The notes below the pieces were generated by a model. That model saw only the letters and a list, made by a program, of their open reading frames with translations. It was not told where the DNA came from and did no database searches. 12,740 bases of DNA, taken from NCBI GenBank assembly GCA_964385645.1, contig CAYLPT010000199.1, positions 1-12,740 on the forward strand, read 5' to 3'. Shown here piece after piece: positions 6,348 through 12,456 of this stretch (its first letter is position 1; each line of letters begins with the position of its first letter). Both the position numbers and the translations under genes were made by a program. Origin of the DNA: CAYLPT01 sp964385645. Lineage in GTDB: Bacteria > Armatimonadota > Hebobacteria > Hebobacterales > Hebobacteraceae.

Positions 6348-6528
6348 GGGTGCGCGCGTCTGGGGGCGCCCACCCTGCTGCGGGACGGCCCGCGAGGCCG
6401 CGCCGCCGGCCGCTCAACCGGCGCGCGCAGGCATGGCGGGGAAGGAGGTGATGCTCAGCAGCGCTGGCGCACGCGGCGGGACGCGGGCTGCCTAGCCGTT
6501 CACTATCACTAGGAGGTATCGTCCCCCC
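6348..6528 (+). promoter_or_regulatory. Long GC-rich structured 5' leader of the prepilin-like gene
   Basis: This untranslated stretch, with the promoter and repeat before it, makes up the only gene-free span over 300 nt (6210-6528). TGCGCGCG (6351-6358) can pair with CGCGCGCA (6422-6429), enclosing smaller stems such as GCGGG/CCCGC (6380-6393). Downstream, AAGGAGGTGAT (6442-6452) is complementary over 11 nt to the usual 16S rRNA 3' end, far stronger than needed, yet it has no well-spaced start codon. The gene's own site, AGGAGGT (6511-6517), is 11 nt before the ATG. I recognise no known riboswitch class. At this GC content some pairing is expected by chance. Confidence 0.4.
6433..6495 (+). 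CDS. Possible 20-codon leader ORF
   Basis: ATG at 6433 opens a 20-codon frame ending in TAG at 6493-6495, 33 nt before the prepilin-like ATG. It would read MAGKEVMLSSAGARGGTRAA. No good ribosome site precedes the first ATG; the very strong AAGGAGGTGAT lies inside the frame and directly touches the second ATG (6451), which is too close for normal spacing. It could be a leader peptide controlling the downstream gene or simply chance in GC-rich sequence. Confidence 0.15.
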   Translation: MAGKEVMLSSAGARGGTRAA

Positions 6529-7617
6529 ATGGTGAGGCGACGACACGGATTCACCCTGATCGAGCTGCTAGTGGTGATCGCGATCATCGGCATCCTGGCA
6601 GCCATGGTCTTCCCGGTATTCGCGCGGGCGCGGGAGTCCGCGCGACGGGCGGTGTGCCTGAGCAACGTCAAGAACATCGCCCTCGCGATCAACATGTACC
6701 TGGCCGACTTCGACGACACATTCCCCCCTCGGGAGCATCGCCAGGAAGTGCTGGCATGGGTAGACACCCAGCCGGGCGGCGGCGGCCACCCCAGCCAGTG
6801 TTACGGCATGGGCGGCGTGGAGCATTTCGCCTGGCGCGCCAACCCCTACCTCCGCTGGTTCGTGATCCTCGACCCCTACATCCGCAACCGCGATGTCTGG
6901 CGCTGCCCCAGCGCCCGCCTGGAGACTGGGGCCACCTTCATCGTGCCCGGACCAGACTGGCTCGGCTACCTGCGCGCCACCGAGGGCTCCTGGGGCTATG
7001 ACGTCTCCTCCGGCTTCGGCATCTGCGCGACCAGCTGGCCCCCTGGCTGGGGCGGTGATGTCACCGACTCCGTCGCGCAGGGCCGCCTAGCCGTCGAGTG
7101 GCTGACCGGAACCGGGCGCCAGTCCGGCGTGTTCATCCACGGCATCGGCTACAACGGCATGAACATCGGGCTCAAGATGGCCCACGTGGATGATACCACC
7201 AACTGGGTCATCTGCTCCGACAGCGGCGGCATCAGCGACCCCGGCAGCCCCGGCACCATCGCCTACCCCGACATGTGCTGTGTCGAGTGCGCCGGCGTCG
7301 CCTGGCAGGCCTGGGGATGGCCCACTGCCGAGTGCCCTGACGGCAGCTGGTGCCCCGACTGTCCCCCGACCAAGGCCGCCGTCTGGCACATCCAGCAGGG
7401 CCCCGACAGCTGGAAGAACCAGGCCGCGCGACACCTGGGCGGCTCCAACGTGGGCTTCATGGACGGCCATGCCCGCTGGTTCGCCGCCGAGCGGCTGATC
7501 ACGCTGGCGGCGGAGGAACAGATCAAGGGCATCTACCCCTACTGCGGCGGCGGCACCCGCGCGCTCTACGAGCAGAACTGCGGCCCCGTCCCCGACGGGG
7601 TCACTTTCCTGTACTAG
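6529..7617 (+). CDS. Prepilin-type N-terminal cleavage protein with H-X9-DG motif (type II pseudopilin-like)
   Basis: A 362-residue protein with a type IV prepilin leader. The short basic segment MVRRRHG ends in Gly7, the peptidase site, followed by Phe8 and the signature Glu12 at mature position +5 within FTLIELLVVIAIIGILAAM. The next segment, VFPVFARARESARRAVCLSNVKNIALAINMYLADF, is the usual alpha-helix of the family. Near the C-terminus RHLGGSNVGFMDGHARWF holds His302 and Asp312-Gly313, the H-X9-DG motif of the DUF1559-like families abundant in Planctomycetota and Armatimonadota. Thirteen cysteines follow the helix, including CCVEC and WCPDCP, which suggests a disulfide-rich surface domain. 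It would be anchored in the inner membrane and exposed outside by a pilus or type II secretion-like assembly. The start has AGGAGGT at 6511. No pilus machinery genes are nearby, so its partners are unknown. Confidence 0.9.
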   Translation: MVRRRHGFTLIELLVVIAIIGILAAMVFPVFARARESARRAVCLSNVKNIALAINMYLADFDDTFPPREHRQEVLAWVDTQPGGGGHPSQCYGMGGVEHFAWRANPYLRWFVILDPYIRNRDVWRCPSARLETGATFIVPGPDWLGYLRATEGSWGYDVSSGFGICATSWPPGWGGDVTDSVAQGRLAVEWLTGTGRQSGVFIHGIGYNGMNIGLKMAHVDDTTNWVICSDSGGISDPGSPGTIAYPDMCCVECAGVAWQAWGWPTAECPDGSWCPDCPPTKAAVWHIQQGPDSWKNQAARHLGGSNVGFMDGHARWFAAERLITLAAEEQIKGIYPYCGGGTRALYEQNCGPVPDGVTFLY

Positions 7618-7636
7618 CACCTGAACTGGCCGACCC

Positions 7637-7656
7637 CCCGGGGCCCGCGCCCCGGG
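7637..7656 (+). terminator. Hairpin after the prepilin-like gene
   Basis: CCCGGGGC (7637-7644) and GCCCCGGG (7649-7656) form an 8-bp all-GC stem around CCGC, 19 nt after the stop codon. There is no T run behind it, so on its own it is a weak candidate; it may stabilise the mRNA end or act with the larger hairpin that follows. Confidence 0.4.
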
Positions 7657-7664
7657 TCGAAATG

Positions 7665-7702
7665 ACGCGAGCGGAGCGCCCTTCCGGGCGCTCCGCTCGC
7701 GT
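7665..7702 (+). terminator. Perfect 17-bp hairpin terminator candidate
   Basis: ACGCGAGCGGAGCGCCC (7665-7681) and its exact complement GGGCGCTCCGCTCGCGT (7686-7702) form a 17-bp stem with a TTCC loop, 47 nt after the prepilin-like stop. Only two Ts follow, so it lacks a canonical T tail, but its strength and its place between the gene and the tRNA promoter at 7757 point to termination. Confidence 0.65.
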
Positions 7703-7720
7703 TGCGGCGCCGCCCCCTGT

Positions 7721-7750
7721 GTAGGGCGGGCATGTCTCTGCATGCGCGCC
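7721..7750. repeat. GTAGGGC-type hairpin repeat upstream of the tRNA promoter
   Basis: GTAGGGCGGGCATG (7721-7734) and CATGCGCGCC (7741-7750) pair around TCTCTG with one mismatch. The opening GTAGGGC is shared with positions 2-8 and 6241-6247. Like the other copies it is confined to intergenic space. Confidence 0.6.
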
Positions 7751-7756
7751 GGCCCC

Positions 7757-7784
7757 TTGACACGATGCGCGGCCGTGCTAGACT
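7757..7784 (+). promoter_or_regulatory. Sigma-70-type promoter for the tRNA-Gly/tRNA-Cys pair
   Basis: TTGACA (7757-7762), 16 nt, TAGACT (7779-7784) within GCTAGACTAG. Transcription would start about 7791, leaving roughly 12 nt before the mature tRNA-Gly, an ordinary distance for a tRNA promoter. This placement supports the matching element at 6314. Confidence 0.85.
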
Positions 7785-7802
7785 AGAGGTGCGCACGGGC
7801 GG

Positions 7803-7878
7803 GCGGCAATAGCTCAGTCGGTAGAGCAACAGCTTCCCAAGCTGTGGGCCGCGGGTTCGAATCCCGCTTGCCGCTCCA
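7803..7878 (+). tRNA. tRNA-Gly (anticodon CCC)
   Basis: Complete cloverleaf: acceptor GCGGCAA (7803-7809) with TTGCCGC (7868-7874), D stem GCTC/GAGC, anticodon stem ACAGC/GCTGT around TTCCCAA with anticodon CCC at 7836-7838, and T stem GCGGG/CCCGC around TTCGAAT. Discriminator T75-type base at 7875 fits glycine tRNA (U73). The CCA end is encoded (7876-7878). It reads GGG glycine codons and is first in a two-tRNA transcript. Confidence 0.96.
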
Positions 7879-7891
7879 CAGGGGCGCTCGT

Positions 7892-7963
7892 GGCGGCGTA
7901 GCCAAGCGGTAAGGCAGAGGTCTGCAAAACCTCTATGCGCCGGTTCGACTCCGGCCGCCGCCT
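7892..7963 (+). tRNA. tRNA-Cys (anticodon GCA)
   Basis: Cloverleaf with acceptor GGCGGCG (7892-7898) and CGCCGCC (7956-7962), D stem GCC/GGC, anticodon stem GAGGT/ACCTC around CTGCAAA with GCA at 7924-7926, and T stem GCCGG/CCGGC around TTCGACT. The discriminator T at 7963 is the cysteine identity base U73. The next bases are CTG, so CCA is not encoded, unlike the glycine tRNA 13 nt upstream. The convergent methyltransferase stop codon is only 8 nt beyond. Confidence 0.95.
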
Positions 7964-7970
7964 CTGCCTC

Positions 7971-8561
7971 TCACGGCCGGCGCGCCCGCGCCAGGTAGAA
8001 CTCCGGCTCGTCCACCACCGCGATCTCCACCAGGCCAGCCTCCCTCAGCAGCCCCTCCATCACCTCCGGCGGCGGCACGCGGTCCTCTCCCACCGCCCCC
8101 CCCGCCTCCCGGTGGCGCGCGTTGACGGCGGCGCGGCCGATGGGGTGGGAGATCACCAGCACTCCGCCCGGCCCCAGCACTCGCGCCATTTCGCCCAGGG
8201 CGCCCCGCCGGTCCCCGAAGTGCGGGAAGGCGGCGTTGCAGATCACTCGGTCGAATGCCCCCTCGGGGAAGGGCAGCCGGTGCACGTCCGCCTGCACGAG
8301 CAGCAGGTTGCCCGCCGACAGCTTCGCCGCCGCCTGCGCGATCATCCCCCGCGAGATGTCGAAGGCCACCACCTGGCCCTCCTCGCCCGCCGCCGCCAAC
8401 AGCAGCGGCCCCAGCACCCCGGTGCCTGCCCCCACATCCAGCACCCGGTGCCCGGCGGCGACCCCGGCCAGCTCCACCACCCGCCGCAGGCTCGCCTCCT
8501 GCGGCGGGGGGATGCGATCCCAGGCAGGCGCCTGCTCGTCGAAGAAGCGCCGCCGGTCCAT
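7971..8561 (-). CDS. Class I SAM-dependent methyltransferase (UbiE/methyltransferase-11 type)
   Basis: A 196-residue soluble Rossmann-fold methyltransferase. It opens with MDRRRFFDEQAPAWD, a start typical of small-molecule methyltransferases. Motif I is VLDVGAGTGVL (40-50), FDISRGMI (68-75) holds the acidic ribose-binding residue Asp69, ADVHRLPFPEGAFDRVICNAAF spans motifs II and III (91-112), and LGPGGVLVISHP (129-140) is the post-III strand. It is the last gene of the ECF/TonB operon, with its ATG overlapping the ATPase stop as TGATG after GAGGGAAGG; a GTG one codon earlier is also possible. The tight coupling suggests that it acts on the imported compound, or on a partner of it, rather than in ubiquinone synthesis. 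Substrate unknown. The stop codon is 8 nt from the end of tRNA-Cys, and transcription from the tRNA promoter would run antisense into this gene unless stopped. Confidence 0.85.
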   Translation of the reverse strand: MDRRRFFDEQAPAWDRIPPPQEASLRRVVELAGVAAGHRVLDVGAGTGVLGPLLLAAAGEEGQVVAFDISRGMIAQAAAKLSAGNLLLVQADVHRLPFPEGAFDRVICNAAFPHFGDRRGALGEMARVLGPGGVLVISHPIGRAAVNARHREAGGAVGEDRVPPPEVMEGLLREAGLVEIAVVDEPEFYLARARRP

Positions 8562-9295
8562 CACCCTTCCCTCGGGGCCGCCAGCCCGTAGGCGACCAGG
8601 CGCGCCTCATCCCCCAATAAACTGGCGAGCGGCTCATCGGCCACCAGACGACCGCCCACCAGCACCAGCGCCCGGGCGCAGAGCCGGCCCACGAACTCCA
8701 GGTCGTGCGTCGCCAGGAGCTGCGCGCAGGGCAGGCGGGAGAGGGTCTCGGCGAGCGCGGCCCGCCCCGGCGCGTCCAGGCTATTGGTGGGCTCGTCGAG
8801 CGCGAGCACATCGGGGTCGAGCGCGAGGATCGCGGCCAGCGCAGCGCGGCGCCGCTCCCCCGAGCTCAGCTCGTGCGGCGCGCGGCTCAGCAGCGGCCCG
8901 GCCAGCCCGACCGTGCGCGCCGCCTCCGCGGCCCGGCGGGCGGCCTCCTCCGGCGGCGCGCCCGCGGCGCGGGGGCCGAAGGCGATGTCGCGCTCCACTG
9001 TGGGCATGAAGAGCTGATCCTCGGGCTCGGCAAAGCCCAGCCCCAGCCTGCGCCTCACCTCCGCCTCGCTCCCCGGCGCCAGCACCGCGCCGTTCACGGC
9101 CACCGTCCCGCTCCCGCGGAGCACCCCCACCAGACACCACAGCAGCGTGGACTTGCCCGCGCCATTGGGCCCGAGCAGCGCCACTCGCTCCCCCGGCGCC
9201 ACCGAGAAGGTGATGTCCCGCAGCGCCTCCGCGCCCCCCGCATATGTGTAGGAGAGGCGCTCGACCCGCAGCACGGGCGCGGGGCTCACAGCCAT
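8561..9295 (-). CDS. ecfA: ECF transporter ATPase (EcfA/CbiO-type ABC protein)
   Basis: A 244-residue ABC ATPase that drives the ECF importer from the cytoplasmic side. Walker A is GPNGAGKST (42-50), the Q-loop Gln94 sits in FAEPEDQLFMPTV (88-100), the signature is LSSGE (143-147), Walker B is VLALDEP (163-169), the D-loop is SLDAPG, and the switch histidine is His197. The EPEDQLFMPTV-x-x-DIAFGP wording is the hallmark of the cobalt/nickel and ECF subgroup. ATG at 9295 overlaps the T-component stop by 10 nt, which implies coupled translation. Only one ATPase gene is visible, so the transporter would use a homodimer, as dedicated (group I) ECF systems often do. Confidence 0.93.
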   Translation of the reverse strand: MAVSPAPVLRVERLSYTYAGGAEALRDITFSVAPGERVALLGPNGAGKSTLLWCLVGVLRGSGTVAVNGAVLAPGSEAEVRRRLGLGFAEPEDQLFMPTVERDIAFGPRAAGAPPEEAARRAAEAARTVGLAGPLLSRAPHELSSGERRRAALAAILALDPDVLALDEPTNSLDAPGRAALAETLSRLPCAQLLATHDLEFVGRLCARALVLVGGRLVADEPLASLLGDEARLVAYGLAAPREG

Positions 9296-10002
9296 CGCCC
9301 CACTCCTGCCACCGCCAGCGACGCGAACACCACGAGCAGGCCGATGCCCAGCTCCCGGCGCGCCAGCGGCCGCCCGGGGGGCGGGGGCAGCCGGCCCTGG
9401 AAGCCGCGCAGGGCCATCGCCGCGCCCACCCGCTCGGAGCGCGCCGCCGCGCGCCCCAGCAGGCTGACGCTCGCCGCGCACAGGGCGCCCAGCCGCACCC
9501 GCGCCCCGGCCCGCGGGGCGCGCAGCCGCCAGGCGCGGTTGGCGCGCACCACCTCTCCCCCCAGCAGGTGCACACCCCGCAGGATGAAGCCCGCCAGCCC
9601 CGCCGGCCCCGCCAGCAGCGGCACGCCGGCCGCTGCGTCGAGCAGGTCCTCGGCGCGCGTCGTCGCGGTCAGCAGCAGGAAGGCGGCCGCGATAAGGCCC
9701 GACTTGAGCGCGAAGGTCTCGCCTGCCAGCCGCGTCGCCTCTCCGCCCAGCCGGGAGAGGGCCAGCGGCCCGCCGATCACCAGCGCCAGCGGCAACAGCC
9801 GCCGCGCCACCGTCGCCGCAAGGACGCGCCCGAGCGCGAATCCCGCCGCCAGCAGCCCCCCCAGCGCCAGCGCCGGCCAGGGCGGCCGCACCGGGCAGAG
9901 CGCGGCCCCGCCCACCACCCCGGCGAGGGCAATCAGCTTGGCGCGCGCGTCCAGGCGGTGCAGCGGGCTGTCCCGGCGGACGTAGAGCTCGGGGCCGCGC
10001 AT
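9286..10002 (-). CDS. ecfT: ECF transporter T component (EcfT/CbiQ)
   Basis: A 238-residue inner-membrane coupling protein that links the ATPase pair to the substrate-binding S component. It starts with the family-typical SPLHRLDARAKL (12-23), has several Ala/Leu-rich membrane segments, and carries two cytoplasmic coupling helices: VVRANRAWRL (151-160) and SERVGAAMALRGF (189-201), the latter the second Ala-Arg-Gly-type motif in slightly changed form (ALRG). ATG at 10002 is 3 nt after the S-component stop, with GGGGAGG upstream. Together with the adjacent S and A genes it makes a self-contained ECF importer. Confidence 0.9.
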   Translation of the reverse strand: MRGPELYVRRDSPLHRLDARAKLIALAGVVGGAALCPVRPPWPALALGGLLAAGFALGRVLAATVARRLLPLALVIGGPLALSRLGGEATRLAGETFALKSGLIAAAFLLLTATTRAEDLLDAAAGVPLLAGPAGLAGFILRGVHLLGGEVVRANRAWRLRAPRAGARVRLGALCAASVSLLGRAAARSERVGAAMALRGFQGRLPPPPGRPLARRELGIGLLVVFASLAVAGVGRWL

Positions 10003-10005
10003 GGC

Positions 10006-10578
10006 TCAGGGGCCTCCCCGGCGCCCTCGCGCCGCGAGCCGCGGGACGCGCCGCTCGATCACCGCCACCGCCGCCGGCGCCGCCACCACCTGCAGCAGCA
10101 CCCCCGGCCACGTGAGCGCCATGACCGCGGCCAGGTAGCGGAGGGGTGGGGTGCGGATGGCGAAGAAGCCCGCGGCCGCCACCGCGGCGAGGGCGAGCAC
10201 AATCCAGTTCGCGAGCAGGGCGGCCGGCAGCGCCACCCACAGGCTCAGGCCGAGCCGCCGGTACAGCAGGGAAGCGACCGCCGCCTTGGCCGCCAGCTCC
10301 ACCGACATCAGCAGCGCGATGGGAGGCGCCAGCGGCGGCATCCCCGTCAGCGCGGCCGACAGCAGCGGCACGATGAGCCCCAGGCTGGCCGCAAGGGCCG
10401 GCCCGACCACGAAGCCGGCCACCAGGATGGGCAGGTGCATGGGCAGGAAGATGCGCCCGCCCCAGCCAAGGGCGTGGAAGCCGATGGGCAGCAGCAGCCC
10501 CAGCGCGCCCAGCAGCCCGGCGAGCGAAAGCTCCCGTGCTCTCGCCAGCGGGTCGTCGCTCGCCCGCTCATCTACCAT
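10006..10578 (-). CDS. ECF transporter S component (substrate-binding membrane protein)
   Basis: A 190-residue protein with about six membrane segments, the size and topology of ECF S components. The stretch FLPMHLPILVAGFVVGP (44-60) followed by LLSAALTGMPPLAPP (72-86) and a MSVELAAKA segment (91-99) resembles the ECF_trnsprt group of S components. The N-terminal MHI of the cobalt/nickel protein CbiM is absent, so this is not CbiM despite its CbiQ/CbiO-like partners. ATG at 10578 overlaps the receptor stop by 7 nt (ATGGTAG); a longer open frame upstream only reads through the receptor gene. The ligand is unknown. The outer-membrane receptor next door implies a compound too large or scarce for porins, such as a corrinoid or metal chelate. 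Confidence 0.82.
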   Translation of the reverse strand: MVDERASDDPLARARELSLAGLLGALGLLLPIGFHALGWGGRIFLPMHLPILVAGFVVGPALAASLGLIVPLLSAALTGMPPLAPPIALLMSVELAAKAAVASLLYRRLGLSLWVALPAALLANWIVLALAAVAAAGFFAIRTPPLRYLAAVMALTWPGVLLQVVAAPAAVAVIERRVPRLAARGRRGGP

Positions 10579-12449
10579 GCGTGCTCCAGCATCAGCCGCA
10601 GCGCGCGCCCCGGCATCGGGTAGGGGTAGGCGGGGTCCACGCGGTACTCCCGGTCGAAGGCGTTCTCGACCACCAGGGCGGCCCGCGCGCCGCCGGCCAG
10701 CGGCCGCGACGCCTTGAGGTTGACCACGACGAAGGAGGGGACCTTCACCAGCGTGTTCGTCTGGTCCAGCCCGAACAGCCGCGCCGCCCACTGGAGATCG
10801 CCCGAGAGCGTCCACTCCTCCACCCGGTAGTCAAGGCCCGCGACGAGCTTGCGGCCCACGGTGTAGGCCTTCACCTCACCCGGGTCGAGGTGGGAGTAGC
10901 TGCCGTAGACGGCCGCCCGCGGCCCGACCGGTCGGCGCACGCTCACCTCGAGCCCGTCGCGGGTGGCGCGGCCGACGTTCTGCCACATGGTCAGGGTGCC
11001 CGGCATCGCCTCCGGGGGCCGGGGCGCGAGCACGATGAGGTCCTTCGCCCGGATGCGGAACAGCGCCACCTCGAGCTGCCCACCGCCGGGCAGCGCACGC
11101 CGCGCGCCCACCTCATATTGCCATACCGACTCCGGCGCCAGCCCCGGGTTGTTGACGCCGAACAGATAGAGCTCCCGGAAGCTCGGCACCCGGTAGCCGC
11201 GGCGGACGCTCGCGAACAGCGACCAGTCGCGCTCCAGCGGCCGGTGGTACCCCGCGCTGGGCAGCCACTCCCCGCCGAAGCCCTGCGGCCGGGTATAGCG
11301 CAGTCCGCCAGAGAGCTGCGCCCCGTCGCCGACGGGGTGCTCCAGGGTGACGTGCGCCGCCCGCTCCCGCCGGGAGAAGGCGCCTCGCAGCCGCGGCGGC
11401 GAGAGGATGTCGCCCCCGTACTCGCCGACGGTCACCCCCCAGGCGCCGCGGCCCTCGCCCACCGGCGCGCGCTGGGACACCATCAGCCCCTGCCCGTAGT
11501 CCTGCGAGTGGAAGCCGTCGTCGAAGCGGTGCTCCCCATCGGTTCGGTACAGCCTGACGGTGCTGCTGCGCGCGCCGCCCCGGTGGGTGAAGGCCAGGTC
11601 CCAGTCGCGGCGGTCGAAGTCCTGCTCCAGGGCCGCCGGCTCCCGCCCCTGGGCGTACGCGTTGGCGACCTCGCGCTGGTCGAGCGTCTGATACACCACC
11701 TGCTGGGCGCGGAAGGCGGCGCTCCATTGCTCGCCTAGCTGGTGGTCGAGCGCCACCGAGTAGTTGTCCGCGTCATAGCGCGCGAAGGCGTGGTCACCAT
11801 CGGTCGCGAGCCGGCCGGCCTGCAGCCGCCAGCCGCCTTGCTGGCCGGCCCCGGCGGCCCACAATTGCAGCCCCCGGGTCCCGAAGCTCCCGGCGGCCCC
11901 CTGCGCGGAACCCCGCGCTCGCTCGTCGGCCGCCGCGCGAGTGACGATGTTGATGACCCCACCGAGGGCCATGTGCCCGTGCATCGCGCCCGAGGGCCCG
12001 CGCAGGATCTCCACCCGTTCCACGTTGTCGAGCAGGTAGGAGGTGGGCAGGATGTGGCCCATGATCCCCATCTGGCTCGGGTGCCCGTCCACCAGCACCT
12101 GCACCTGCGTCGGCGGCGAGCCGCCGAACCCCCGCACCGACACGTTGCCGCCGAAGCCCATCCCGCCCTGCCGCGCCACCCACACCCCCGGCTCCCTCAC
12201 CAGCAGGTCCATCAGGTTCTGCGCGCCGGAGCGCTCGATCTCCGCGCGGGTGATCACGCTGATCGCCGCCGGCAGCTTGCCCGGCTCCGCCGGCTCCCCC
12301 GTCGCCACCACCACCATCGGCTCCGCCTCGAAGACCGGGTGCTCCTGCTCCTCTTGCTGCGTCAACGCGGCCCCCGCCGGGCCCGCGACCAAGAGCCCGA
12401 GGGACGCCAGCGCGGCCCAACACCAACACCAGCACCTTCTTGCCACCAT
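10572..12449 (-). CDS. TonB-dependent outer-membrane receptor (BtuB/CirA-like)
   Basis: A 625-residue 22-strand-barrel receptor. A signal peptide (1-28, Ala-Gly-Ala end) is followed by a TonB box-like EPMVVVAT (43-50), comparable to the BtuB box. The plug domain (about 55-170) carries ISVITRAEIERSGAQNLMDLL (63 onward), VSVRGFGG (103-110), VQVLVDGHPSQMGIMGH (116-132), VERVEILRGP (143-152) and ALGGVINIVT (161-170). The usual YGSNA of the last plug loop reads MHGHMA, adding His and Met. The barrel ends in the terminal aromatic Trp625 used for outer-membrane assembly. The start is ATG at 12449, 7 nt after the TonB stop with GGAG close by. The stop overlaps the S-component start, which joins outer- and inner-membrane transport in one transcript. 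Ligand unassigned; corrinoid, heme or metallophore receptors share this fold. Confidence 0.92.
   Translation of the reverse strand: MVARRCWCWCWAALASLGLLVAGPAGAALTQQEEQEHPVFEAEPMVVVATGEPAEPGKLPAAISVITRAEIERSGAQNLMDLLVREPGVWVARQGGMGFGGNVSVRGFGGSPPTQVQVLVDGHPSQMGIMGHILPTSYLLDNVERVEILRGPSGAMHGHMALGGVINIVTRAAADERARGSAQGAAGSFGTRGLQLWAAGAGQQGGWRLQAGRLATDGDHAFARYDADNYSVALDHQLGEQWSAAFRAQQVVYQTLDQREVANAYAQGREPAALEQDFDRRDWDLAFTHRGGARSSTVRLYRTDGEHRFDDGFHSQDYGQGLMVSQRAPVGEGRGAWGVTVGEYGGDILSPPRLRGAFSRRERAAHVTLEHPVGDGAQLSGGLRYTRPQGFGGEWLPSAGYHRPLERDWSLFASVRRGYRVPSFRELYLFGVNNPGLAPESVWQYEVGARRALPGGGQLEVALFRIRAKDLIVLAPRPPEAMPGTLTMWQNVGRATRDGLEVSVRRPVGPRAAVYGSYSHLDPGEVKAYTVGRKLVAGLDYRVEEWTLSGDLQWAARLFGLDQTNTLVKVPSFVVVNLKASRPLAGGARAALVVENAFDREYRVDPAYPYPMPGRALRLMLEHAW
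12417..12434 (-). repeat. Three hexamer repeats coding Cys-Trp in the receptor signal peptide
   Basis: Codons 6-11 of the receptor read TGC TGG TGT TGG TGT TGG, three near-identical TGYTGG units giving Cys-Trp-Cys-Trp-Cys-Trp. Cys/Trp runs are rare in signal peptides. The tract could expand or contract by slippage in steps of two residues without changing frame. Confidence 0.5.
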
Positions 12450-12456
12450 GCTCCGC

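Noticed and set aside
6348..6528. Cyclic-di-GMP (GEMM) or cobalamin riboswitch in the prepilin leader
   Set aside because: I could not find the conserved cores of either class; only general GC-rich pairing and a weak resemblance near 6475-6500 are present.
7940..7990. tRNA-Cys 3' end as an integration (att) site
   Set aside because: No second copy of the tRNA 3' end and no integrase or phage gene occurs in the window.
10006..10578. Calling the S component CbiM (cobalt/nickel permease)
   Set aside because: The N-terminal Met-His-Ile metal-binding start of CbiM is absent and the length and motifs fit a vitamin-type S component better.
12380..12449. Frameshift in the receptor signal peptide
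   Set aside because: The annotated frame has its own hydrophobic core and Ala-Gly-Ala cleavage region and runs unbroken into the plug, so no frameshift is needed.
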